Positions 49,961-59,949 of a DNA stretch of 64,000 nucleotides are shown one piece after another. Numbering within the stretch: position 1 is the first letter of the stretch; each line of letters begins with the position of its first letter. The notes beneath the pieces were generated by a model. It saw only the letters and a list, made by a program, of their open reading frames with translations. It ran no database searches and was not told where the DNA came from. Source of the DNA: Latrodectus hesperus (taxonomy: Eukaryota > Arthropoda > Arachnida > Araneae > Theridiidae); assembly GCA_037975125.1 (NCBI GenBank), contig CM075857.1, forward strand, positions 92,333,626-92,397,625. Direction: 5' to 3'. The translations under genes were made by a program, and so were the position numbers.

Positions 49961-51796
49961 CAGAGTAAAAGTTTCTTGTTTTACATTAATACAATATATG
50001 TTAATTAAGATATACTTTTCGGCGAAGTTTCGTACTGTTATAAAAACAACACTGTTACTTACTGTGTTTCATTTGAAAAAATAAAATCAATGATACTCTC
50101 TTTATCATTTTATGATTTAAAAGATGAGAAGTGATACTGTTACCAAAATAAAGATCTATATGAGAATAATAAAATGGATTTAAGAACACCCCTGCATGTT
50201 AAATGAAAATTAAAATTGGCTATTTGTGAGCTATATAAGATTAAGCTAATTCCCAATGCTTTAAAAAAAATAAATGAAAGAAAATCTTTAATGTTGACGT
50301 AAGCAAGGCATTAGTTTTAAGATTTAAAAGAGATTGCTTACAAATGTTGCCAATTATTAATTAAAAATTCGATTAATTAATGAAAATTTTAAAAACTTTA
50401 AATCATCCTTTCCGATTTAAACTAACCTTAAAGTGACTGTTTTGTCTTGTCTTTTTCATTTTGCTTTTTTTCTGTTGTATTGTCAACGCGTTAATGGCTT
50501 GAATCAACGGAAAACGACATCTGAAACCGATGCTTTGGTATTTATATTAAAAGAAATGTTTTAATAACAAAATGAATTTCGACAATATTCTCAAACATTC
50601 GTTGGTGAACTTCAGCTTGTATGCTGCCCCTCGAAGAAGGCGAGTTGAAGGTAGGCAGCATTGACGAATACGATGTTGTAATTAATTATGTGTAACATAA
50701 ATGGAACATTATCTGACGTCATAGATATTTTAAACCAATGAGAGTTATAATAAAGTGGCGTAATCATAATCTCAACTGGAACGAAAGAAACAACCAATTT
50801 ATAATATATAAATAAAAACTGTGACCGTCTGTTTGATGGAGGTGGAAATATCTTATCAACTCACCACAAAAAAGCAGGTATAAGTAGGACATATCCCCCC
50901 ACGAGACTTCTATCATTCTGCCGCCAAAGAGATTCGCCAAATCTGCCGTCCTTTGTTTTGATTATAGAGTTTCTGGTTTTCACTTTGGTGTTGCCAATTA
51001 AAATTTTTGTTGCTTTTTTAGATTTTTTGTTGCCAGGTTTGGTTTTTCTCGTGTTTCACGTCATTTTTGTGTTACATATACATTTTTTAAGTGGCAACAG
51101 TGTTAGAATTGCTTGATGACGAAAAAAGTCTCAAAAGTCACCACAAGGGTAAGCATATATCCTACTAGTTCCAAAAAGCGGGCTCGAGTTTTTCGTGATC
51201 TAGTGCTATCTCACACTTTGAAGTTCGAACAAACTTCTGTTGAACAGTGAATGATAGGTATTGCACTTTTGCATTCAGTAGGAATATCAGTCAGGTAGGT
51301 GCATAAGAGTCTTCATGATTGTCTTCTTAGTGACACATATAAATGTGGTCAACTACCAATTCCAAAGTTTTCCTCCAAAAGACATAAGCATGTATTACAG
51401 TAGCTTTCAGTTGTTAAGTTATCTATTGTGCAATGTCAAAAGTAAATGGGCTTTATCTAATTTCAAAAAAGACCTTCATGTTGATAATGCTTATAGACAT
51501 TAACTAATAACCTTGTTTTAAATGTCGCTTGTACTATAGAGAACGTACGTTATGTTTAGAGAGTATATATTATCTAAGATTTTGATTTCATCTTTTAACC
51601 TTCTATTTAGATGCTTTGTCAAACTTGTTTTATATTTAACGGAAGGGCGGGGTGACCAAGGCCTTACTGTTGCTCTGGTGCAAACGTAAATATAGAAAAC
51701 CGAAACGAATACAAAGAAAATACATTTCATTCATGATTATTCATATTTTTAAAATGTGTGTTCTCGAGTTTTATTTTGAAGAAATTATATTTGTTG

Positions 51797-51798
<2 letters not shown>
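49961..51798. other. mostly unannotated DNA, one mixed-composition patch
   Basis: No transposon or gene proven. 50860-51260 is less AT-rich and has TTTGTTGC/TTGGTGTTGCC words. On + it shows the readable piece KKRARVFRDLVLSHTLKFEQ before a stop at 51248. I do not recognise it; it may be part of an unknown element. Confidence 0.4.

Positions 51799-51884
<86 letters not shown>
51799..51884. repeat. (TA)n microsatellite
   Basis: About 86 bp of uninterrupted AT dinucleotides. Confidence 0.97.
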
Positions 51885-51888
<4 letters not shown>

Positions 51889-52369
51889 CCAATAAAGTAG
51901 TTTTGGAGCCTTTTTAAGCTATATGTAGAATTGTATGGAGATGAATTATAAAAATAGTTCATAAACTTCAAATGTTAGATTCCTTCTTGGTACTTAAATA
52001 AAATATAATATGAAAAAAAGATAAATTCATTTTTATATCCATATTGGATATAAAATACTATAAATTCATATTGCAATCTTGAAGTCTATGTAAAAGTTGA
52101 CGTACGTTTTAAAATTATAATATGAATTTATCCTTTTTGATAACACTGAGTGAAATATTTTATTTATGTAACATAAAAACATAAAAGAAAGATATAAAAG
52201 ATAACATAAGAGAAATTTTTAGGTAAATTTGCTTATTTATTGCGTTTAAATGAATGTATTTTTTATACTAAATTTCTGGTAATATTCTTGGCTGATCTTG
52301 ATTGATTAGTTTAAAGCTCATCTAAATTACATGGTTTTTTTGTAACAAAGTACATATTGTGGAATATAG

Positions 52370-53440
52370 ACTCTTTCTTGGGATACAAACTTAACTTATC
52401 TAACTTTGATGAGACAAAGGAATGTTTGGAGAATTTCAGCTCAGATGTCAACCTCGTCATTTAAATATGATTGTAAATTAGGAACCATTGTCTTCATGTG
52501 TTTTATGAAACTTAAATATGCTCGATCATTGTTTGTAGTCTATAGCATATCACTCTAGTGAAGTGTGAATGCAATGAAGCTTAAATTATTCGAAATAATA
52601 GTACACGAGAATAACTGGCTAAGCAATTCAAAACAATTTTATTGCTTATATTTCACATATTTTCATATTTTATGAAAATAATATCACTGTCTGAGGCTCG
52701 CGGTAGCATGGAAAGAAAAGTATTATTCCTAAAAGGTGACAGGTTTAATACCCAATTTAAATTTTTTGGCTTAGAAAATTTGTCCTTTTTAAAAGCTCAA
52801 TTGGGTCTAATGTCTCTTCACACTGATGCACTGCAAAGTTCTGAAGAGTAAAGTGCCAACTTAGATGTCGACCTCTTCATTAATTAGAAGCCATTTTTAG
52901 AAAATAGTTCTTGGGAACCGTCCTCAATTACAACACAAAGTTAAAATGTCTGTTTCACTGAACTCTAATTTTTTTGAATCATTACTAAGAGTGTAAAAAG
53001 TTTTAAATAATGATATTCTAAGCCATTGTCTTAATAGAATAACTTGTTGCACTAGTAAATGTGTGCTCTATTGTCATAAAATCTTTAAGGTTCCTTCCAT
53101 AAATAAGAAAAGAAAAGAAGCATAACCTTACAATTGCAAGTAATTTTTGTAAAGGGTCTTTAAAATTATTCCTTCTATAATAAATTTAGTAATTATGGTG
53201 TAATCTTTTGCACCTAAAATTCAATGATCATGTGAAATTAATTATTGTAAATAAAATAATCATCTTAAGTAATTTTCGTGAATGGTTTTATGTATAAAAA
53301 TATTCTTACTGTTCTCTTATTGTTACTGTGAAATACAGACTTTCTTGGGATACAAACTTAAATTATTTAATTGAGAGAATTTCTGCTCAGATTTCAACCT
53401 CGTCATTTAATTATGATTGTAAATTAGGACCTCTTCATTA
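52370..53440 (+). repeat. segmental duplication copy 2 (52880-53315) framed by a second repeat pair
   Basis: 52880-53315 is collinear with 46330-46760. It is framed by another direct repeat. 52372-52490 ('ttcttgggatacaaactta', 'tcaacctcgtcattta', 'atgattgtaaattagga') recurs at 53340-53435 with substitutions, and a third weaker trace lies at 52840-52880 ('gatgtcgacctcttcattaa'). The region looks built from repeated rounds of local duplication. Confidence 0.8.
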
Positions 53441-53524
53441 GACAATAGTTCGAAATTATCTGATGTTCACTGACTCCTGTAAGCAGAAACAAATAGCTAA
53501 AAGAATTGGTGAAAGTAAACAATG

Positions 53525-53750
53525 AGGGTGCTCCGTGGCTGAGTGGTCAAAGCATCACTCCGCTAATCGCTTGAGAGCGTAGGAGTGTGGAGTTCGATTC
53601 CCACCGTGGTCCTGGGTGTTTTCTTCGTTATTCTTCTGTGGTTGTACATCTGTCATTGTACTATTTGTCCTATTATCGACGAAGACTTACAAGCGGATCT
53701 CAAGAATCAAGCATACAAGTCTGAAAATATATGTAATGTAATAAATAAAA
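53525..53750 (+). mobile_element. tRNA-derived SINE with A-rich tail and target duplication
   Basis: The A box CGTGGCTGAGTGGTCAAAGC (about 53535) and B box GGAGTTCGATTCCCACCG (about 53589-53606) are well kept, with a tRNA-Ser/Leu-like longer variable part between them. The body runs to an AATAAATAAAA tail. TAAACAATG flanks it (53516-53524 and 53751-53759), extending imperfectly to 13 bp. Not a functional tRNA gene: the acceptor stem does not pair and there is a SINE body downstream. Confidence 0.88.
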
Positions 53751-53763
53751 TAAACAATGTAAG

Positions 53764-53852
53764 TAATTACTGCGTGCGAGCTATAAGCCTATGAGCATAA
53801 AACTCCAAAACAGTTTTTTGTCGCGTATCCTAACCTAACAATTACTGCGTGC
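53764..53852. repeat. 63-bp insertion flanked by 13-bp direct repeats
   Basis: AATTACTGCGTGC occurs at 53764-53776 and 53840-53852. The intervening 63 bp ends TCCTAACCTAAC, two units of a TTAGG-type motif. It could be a tiny insertion with target duplication or a local tandem duplication. Confidence 0.6.
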
Positions 53853-54149
53853 TTCATTCTTAATATCGTTCTCAAGGTGGGGTGACTGGTTCAATTAACG
53901 TTTGCGTATGCTCAATTACTACTAGACATTCTTTGTAGGAATACCAGAGAAAAAGCTTTCTAAATTAGTATTATTTAAGAATCCCACATCATATGTGTAA
54001 TTAATTAATATATTCGTATATTTTACCATACGCATATGCAAATATTGAAACTAAATTCGATTTAATCAGTTTAGTATAACTGGAAATCATCTGTTGTGTC
54101 AAAATTCAGAGTTGTAAATTATTCTTGTTGCTTGAGCAACGACACATTG

Positions 54150-54745
54150 CCCATAAGTTAAAAAAAAAAAAAATGTGAATCCAACCCATCAACTGAGAAA
54201 CACCGGAAATTCCCGAGAAGAGCTCGTAATTGCTCGCCAATTTTTAACTCAGCTGCGATCCCGCCAAACGCGATTCTCCCGCGGATTTGGCGTGATTCAG
54301 CGCCCCGTATTGCTTCCGCATCAAAGTGATCTCCGTAGCACCCATCAGTCAACTCTTTTTTTTCAGACGACATCCCCCACAACCCACTAAGCTCTACGGT
54401 GGGGGAGGCTTTTTCCAACCCGACAACACCGGTAGCTGGGGTAAAGAGGGCAGATATTGAAATGAATTTATGACCCTTTTTGAGTTATGGATTGTGTGTG
54501 ATATATCCTTTATTTGCATATTACCATTATGTTCCCATTATTCGATGGGATGTAAGCGCGACAACCCCCTCGGAGGTGAGGAAATTAGCGCACCTCCCCT
54601 CCATATCACAAATTTCCCGATGTAGGGGTTGTCAAGTGAAGGAGATATCCCCTGAATGTAAAAAAGAACCCGTGGTTTTAGATGATGAATTTCGCTCCAA
54701 TACAATGAGTCCTGTCACTTGCCAAATTAATTGAAAATGAAACAT
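54150..54745. promoter_or_regulatory. CpG-containing non-coding island
   Basis: Unique and visibly GC- and CpG-richer than its surroundings, with overlapping open frames on both strands that carry no motif. It contains GGAAATTCCC (54205-54214, an NF-kB/Dorsal-type site), a CCCGCCAAA (E2F-like) near 54261, ATTTGCAT (octamer, 54512-54519) and several CCCC/GGGG runs. This is compatible with an enhancer or promoter. The motif matches alone are weak. Confidence 0.4.
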
Positions 54746-55568
54746 GTCATCACTGTGACCGTGTCTTTGCTCTGTGAGTTTTTAAACACATTATAAATAA
54801 ATAACTTATATTTTTATTAATATTTTTGTATTAAAATTTCCCATTTCGGCATGGCAATGCTTTTAACCAGCCACGAGAAAGAGATACTTTTATTGGAAAA
54901 GTAAACTAAGCAAAGTATGTATTTTAATTCCATAAAACTTTGCAATTTTGGAACAAATATTGAATAATAGCAATTAAAATAACACCACGAGAACAAAAGA
55001 AACTCACATTTATAACTGGATATTCAAAACTTCATCTTGCTATATTGTAGTCCATGAAAAGTAATTTCTGCCGCAGTGCAGTTTTAATAGTAAATTTTTG
55101 TAATTAGAATGGTAAACTGATTCATTAGTTCTCTTTTTGGTTCACTTTTTTATTTTAGAAATAAAGCACTCATTTTGCAGGGTTCTAGCTTTAAGTTTTA
55201 GTTCAACAGTTCACATGCTCGAATCTCACCTTAGTCTTAAGGGTACAGAATTCCCTTTGAAATGTAAATCTAGATCTACTTAGCATTTATAATAAAAAAT
55301 TACTATAATATAACAAACTGAAACACTCTTTTTACTTTTGGTTCAATTATCTTGACATTGTTGATTCGCAATTATTTGTTTACAGTGTAGAATTAAAATC
55401 ACAGACACAATGCAAACACAAGTAATTCATTTTTGGCCATTTTTCTTATTTGAATATTATGAATTCAAATAGAAAAAATTTTGGGTTGAGATCAAAAAGT
55501 GGATAAGCAATTTTTATATTTTAAGAAGTATAATGGGATAATTTTCACCTTTATTCAAACACTTTATA
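54746..55568. other. AT-rich DNA with a decayed tRNA-like head
   Basis: Around 55180-55260 'ggttctagctttaagttttagttcaacagttc' and 'tgctcgaatctcacc' resemble the head of the 16388 SINE in decayed form. Nothing else recognised. Confidence 0.4.
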
Positions 55569-55979
55569 TTGAGAATCCTCCCCCCCCAAAAAAAAACCGC
55601 GAAGGCCATGACTGATTGTGTCATACCGATCCCCATAGTAATTCAGAACGCGTTTAGTGGGTTAACTCCTGAAGAGGGAAACCAAGAACAAATGGACGCT
55701 GACCAGCCGACTACCAATCTAGGGCCAAAAATTCCCCCCATTATTGTTAGGTATGGCGAAAGCCACTGCCAATTCATTACAGGCCTAAAAACTTCTTTAA
55801 ACAAGGAAGTAGATGCTAGAACGTCTGATGAAAACCTGAAATTATTGCCTGAAACAGCAAAGGGCCAAGATGGCAGCTTTCAGCCAAAAACCTACTAAAG
55901 GCCTGGATTCAGTACATAAGTGAACTTGCTTTATCGGAAAAATCGTAATTTTGAAAAAGAAAAAAAAAAAAAAAAAAAA
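55569..55979 (+). pseudogene. LINE ORF1 (gag-like) fragment with poly-A end
   Basis: An open frame of 109 codons (55569-55898) reads DCVIPIPIVIQNAFSGL, EEGNQEQMDADQPTT, PKIPPIIVRYGESHCQF and EVDARTSDENLKLLPETAKG. The order, a low-complexity acidic part then (K)xPPIxVR and a E-x-K-LxPxT block, resembles the region before the zinc knuckles of Jockey-type ORF1 proteins. I have no conserved catalytic motif to prove it. It breaks off after 'QDGSFQPKTY'. A 19-bp A run follows at 55961-55979, perhaps the tail of an internally rearranged retrocopy. The ATG at 55569 comes just before a C8/A8 run and is probably not a real start. Confidence 0.5.
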
Positions 55980-56095
55980 GATTTTTGTTGTTTTAAATGA
56001 TATTTTTTTATTTACCACTTTTATATTTGCTGTTTGTTAGAGTTTTGTTGAAAACGCCGTTTTAAATGACGAAGTTACAAAATATTATGGTCAGG

Positions 56096-56420
56096 ACTCC
56101 CTTCAACCGCATTCAAATGGACTGACGGTAGGACATCATGACTTAAAGTATAAGGTCCCGTGTTCGAGCCCAGATACTGTTAAAAATGGGATGCTGCATT
56201 TTTGCTTTCGACATTCGTATCTGTCGGGAGTGGGTGCTTGGAAGATTTCCAGTTTCCTCTCTTGTGTAATGTGAGTACTTCCCATTATCTATGAAATGTC
56301 CTCCAGGAAGGTTGTGCACTCAGTGGAAGATGAAACTCCTTGCAAAGCTCTTTTACCATTAGGCTGTCCGCTATTCGGTCTTAAAATAGTGGTCAAACGT
56401 ATTTTCGATCAGCGTCGTAA
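56096..56420 (+). mobile_element. tRNA-derived SINE (degraded head)
   Basis: A B-box-like CCGTGTTCGAGCCCAG at about 56158-56173 sits in an A-box-spaced head. It is followed by 'gggatgctgcatttttgctt', 'cttggaagatttccagtttc', 'ccaggaaggttgtgcactca' and 'ttttaccattaggctgtccg'. It ends near 'tcgatcagcgtcgtaatggg'. The last ~90 bp recur at 57127-57215. Confidence 0.65.
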
Positions 56421-56479
56421 TGGGAAATTAGAAAACAGTTCACTGATATAAGCAGTATAAGTATATTGCAGTACACTGA

Positions 56480-57215
56480 TATAATTAAGTAATTGTTATT
56501 AAAAAAAGAGCAAATAATTTTTTAAATGTGTGAATGTCAAAGAATGTTCCTAAAATGCTGTACAACGTGCTTTTATCATTCTTCTTCTTCTTAGAGTTGG
56601 GTTTGTATGTCATTGGGCACCTCTGCTTTTATCAGCATTTTGTACTGTTAACTCCAAACCCAATGTTTCCTAGTTCCAGTTGCTCGGGTCACCCAATTTA
56701 TTAATACAGTCCGATATATAACTCTTTAATGGAGTCCAGGTGTAACTCTCTAGTATGGATGATGCCTAAAGAAGTTCATCTAGGGAGGGCAAGGGCCTCG
56801 CCTTCGTAAATGATATGCTTGGCCGTTTCCTCTTGCGTTTGACATTTCCTGCAGATAGGTTCTTGCTGAAACAGTCCCATTTTATGGAGGTGTTTTCTGA
56901 AATAGTAGTGCCCAGTTATGAAGCCTACGATTAAACGTATCTTCTGCCTAGAGCACCTTAGAATTTCAGAGGCAATCCTCGCTGATGATCCACAGATCAT
57001 ACTTTTAGCTAGGGTTTGATCAGGAGTGTTGAGCCAAGCTTCATACATCTTCCGTTTTTCCCATCTAAGAACATTGGTTTTTGAGGTCTTCAAATTGATC
57101 CCACAAAAGTTTCTGCACCAATGGGTGTTTTTATCATTAGACTGGGCATTACATGGTGTTAAAAGGACGTTCAAATGCAATTTTTGATCAGCATCATATT
57201 GGGAAAATCGCAATT
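56480..57215 (+). mobile_element. second SINE 3' part, interrupted by a LINE
   Basis: 56490-56580 ('gtgtgaatgtcaaagaatgt' ... 'ttttatcatt') and 57127-57215 ('ttttatcattagactgggca' ... 'tgatcagcatcatattggga') together follow the 3' half of the SINE at 56096-56420. The LINE at 56581-57126 splits it at TTTTATCATT, which is present on both sides. Confidence 0.7.
56581..57126 (-). pseudogene. 5'-truncated LINE inserted into a SINE, 10-bp target duplication
   Basis: On minus it encodes KTSKTNVLRWEKRKMYEAWL, RIASEILRCSRQKIRLIVGF, ITGHYYFRKHLHKMGL and ICRKCQTQEETAKHIIYEGE, continuing ALALPR. The same LINE as at 40421-40961 is on + there, but here the reading frame through the Cys/His block is longer; the third Cys of that block reads Gly (YEGE versus the expected YECE). 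The tail is (AAG)n next to 56581. TTTTATCATT lies at 56571-56580 and at 57127-57136. The polymerase core is absent. Confidence 0.93.
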
Positions 57216-57739
57216 AACTTACAGCAGGTACATATATAATTACATATTTTTTAATTCGAAAAATGTGTAGTAAATATCATTATTATTTTTGAAAAGATTT
57301 CCTAGGGAAGACTCTTTGGGAATGTCAAAAGAATTTCCATGTAAGAAAAATATGTCCGATCCCGCGTATATTTTTATCAACACCTGTTTTAATGCACGAC
57401 AACTTTAAAAAGTGTAAAATAATTGCTTTCCTACTCCTTTGAGTGTCCAGAGTTTTTGAGTGATGTGCATCGTGGTGTAATATATAAAATAAAAGAATAT
57501 TGCAGCAAAAATTGTACAGGGAATTCGAATTAGCTCAAACTACTGTTTGAATTGCACAAAGCCGTAATCAACGATTCGAAATTAAACTAAATTTTTATTT
57601 TATGTTATCCGATAACCAATATTCTTATATGTTTCATTCGTACAACCATTGTCAATTCAACTGCTGACAGATTGAGTAAGGATTTTGCTTGTAGACAAAA
57701 ACAAAATTAAAAATCAATTTTTCGGTAAATGTTTACTTA
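57216..57739. other. unannotated AT-rich DNA
   Basis: No supported feature. Confidence 0.5.
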
Positions 57740-57915
57740 GTAGAAACCCTTGAGATTTTTTGTTGATTTTTTAAGCCAAAATAGGTGCTAAAACGTGAAT
57801 AATAAAATGGCAATCCTAAAACTACCTTAACTAAAGCGCTGAAAATATCAGAATTACCAAAAATTTAATTTTATCGCCAAATTGTTTTGCCAATCCAAGA
57901 CATACTCTTTTTTAC
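57740..57915. mobile_element. MITE relic related to 25047-25220
   Basis: Left-end words 'gaaacccttgagattttttg' correspond to 'ggtaccctttgattcttcgg'. The right part 'attaccaaaaatttaatttt' plus 'atcgccaaattgttttgcca' corresponds closely to the right half of the 25047 element. The GTACCC TIR core is lost on both sides. Confidence 0.6.
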
Positions 57916-59079
57916 AACGAATCCCAATCATTTATAAAATTATAAATAGAATTAAACAAATGTTGTCCCAGTTTAAGAAAAACCAATTTAAGAGTGAACA
58001 TATATACGCTATCTTATACGTATGATGGTTATAAATCAAAGAATTGATTATATTTTGTTGACAAAATGCTTTATATAGTCATGAAACTGCATAGTTATAC
58101 ACTTAAGTGAATGATCAGGTTATGAACAGATAAATAATATTTATATGAGTAAACCACAATTAAGTTTATTACTATGGCTAAATATATTATTAGATGTGTA
58201 GCCAGGTTATGATCTTTCAATTTTGCTTAAGATCACTAGATATACTTCTTCATATATAATTAAATGCATAATTAGGTATATGGATAAGTTATTATATATA
58301 AAATTATATTGTGATTCATATGGGGCTATAAATATACATAGGTTATGTTTAAATATATGACTTAAAAACATAAATATCGTCCAAAATTCATAGTTTTATT
58401 TCTATTTCATTCCCCCCTCTTATTTTTAAATCTTAAGTTAAAAGGTTTGTCTGCCCCCTTTTTTTCCCCAAAAGAGCAAATTTGTTTGTTTTCCACTGTA
58501 ATCATCTCTTAATTATCCGCGAACAGATTATTCGTGATGTCTAATGGAATAGAGTATATTAATTATGAAAATATATTTCTCCCAAAATTTCATTTTTCTC
58601 AAATAAAGTTCATTTTTTGTTTGCAATATCTATAATTTTAAAACCATACCTACCAAATTTTTTTTTGCAGTAATAACATATGTTTATGTTTTCCCTTCCA
58701 TAAAAAAAAACAATTTTAAATTAAATTTTTCAAAATTTTATGGTTGAAAATATAATAAAATTTGGCAGTGTTAAAGAAAAGAGGCATGCAACTGTGTAAT
58801 TATTATTTTAAAAATAAACTAGAAAAAAAAAGAATAAATATAATACTGAAGAGAAAAAATATTTCAAAATATAATTATTCATTGTCAAATTAAAATATAT
58901 TCACAACATTGTCAAATTAAAATAATAATTCAGAGGAAATAAAATTGGTGATATCTCTTACAAGAATTTTGAAAACGTTTCTCAAATGTTTGCTAAATGT
59001 ACATTCTGTGTATGGGAATTTTCTGCTCTTCACCCCTTTCTCTCCTTAATTGTCCCCCCACTCTTGTTGCTAAGTTGAA
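57916..59079. other. unannotated AT-rich DNA
   Basis: Rich in short TATATA/AAAATA words; no coding or element signature. Confidence 0.5.
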
Positions 59080-59720
59080 CTCAGGAAGCAAACGACTTCG
59101 TTGATCCTTGAATTCACGCTTGAAGTAGACGACCCTATTTCCGCACGAAATTTGCATTTTTACTTTAGAAAAAAGAAAAAAAGGAAACGAAGCTACACAA
59201 ATCGTCTGGTAGAAACTAGTACTAACTGCCCCTAACTACCCCCTTCAGGGGCTGGCTACTTGAAATTCCGAGGGTGCGATTCTCGGCCGTCTCCTGGGAG
59301 CGAGAAAGAAGAGGAGACAATCTCTACCTTTTCCTATCTCCCCGGTCCAGGAGCTGACTAAATAGGTACACGTTCATCACCCCCTCCTTGAGACAAAGGC
59401 CCTCACACGTTCTAGGGCCGCCATTAAGAGGGTCGTCTGCAGGGGGAGGGGTGGACGGCAATTTGTCTAATTCCCGACCTTTCCCTGGCACATGTCGCCA
59501 GAAGAAAATTGGGGAGAATGTGTACCGATTTCTCCTTTGATTCGTCGGCCCGTTTAAGTGCGCGAAATGTCGATTACCTTCACTAATGTTTCACTTTGGT
59601 GAACGTGTTACTTCGTAGAGAGTGCTTACTTTTTTGTTTTTACGTTTTCTCGTCTCTTCTCGATATGTGCGTGTCTCTCTCTCTCTCTCTTTTTTTATTT
59701 ATTACAGATCTTCTTTTTTC
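59080..59720. promoter_or_regulatory. GC-rich unique island with CT microsatellite
   Basis: A block with many C/G runs and CpGs (CCCCTAACTACCCCCTTCAG near 59230; GTCTGCAGGGGGAGGGGTGG near 59437) between AT-rich flanks, ending in a (CT)n tract at 59671-59692. No long open frame and no recognised element. It resembles the 26950-27460 island in composition, but no good exon follows. Candidate promoter or enhancer, orientation unknown. Confidence 0.4.
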
Positions 59721-59949
59721 ATTTTATCCGAAGCTTCACCTAAGAAGCAGACGTTATAACTTTTAGTGTTCTCGTTGTTGTTACAGTAAAAGTCCATTGT
59801 GTCTCTAGGCCTTTGGCGATGAGTGCTTCATTGGCGATTTTTTTCTCTCGATGAGATAGCGGGAATAATAGAAAATAATGAGCCCTCGAGCTTTGTTGGA
59901 AAGACCCACATCAGCACTCTAATTCATTATAAAATTTTTTATCCGTGAT
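59721..59949. other. spacer before the 80-bp array
   Basis: Contains GATGAGTGCTTCATTGGCGA near 59818; no feature is supported. Confidence 0.4.

Noticed and set aside
50800..51300. Possible Helitron 5' end or unknown coding piece
   Set aside because: The 'gaccgtctgtttg' word near 50823 recalls Helitron starts, but no CTRR hairpin end or Rep/helicase coding was found.
53829..53839. Interstitial telomere
   Set aside because: Only two TTAGG-type units; too short to call, so kept only as a weak note.
54158..54734. Overlapping frames on both strands in the 54-kb island
   Set aside because: They overlap each other, carry no motif and have no splice context.
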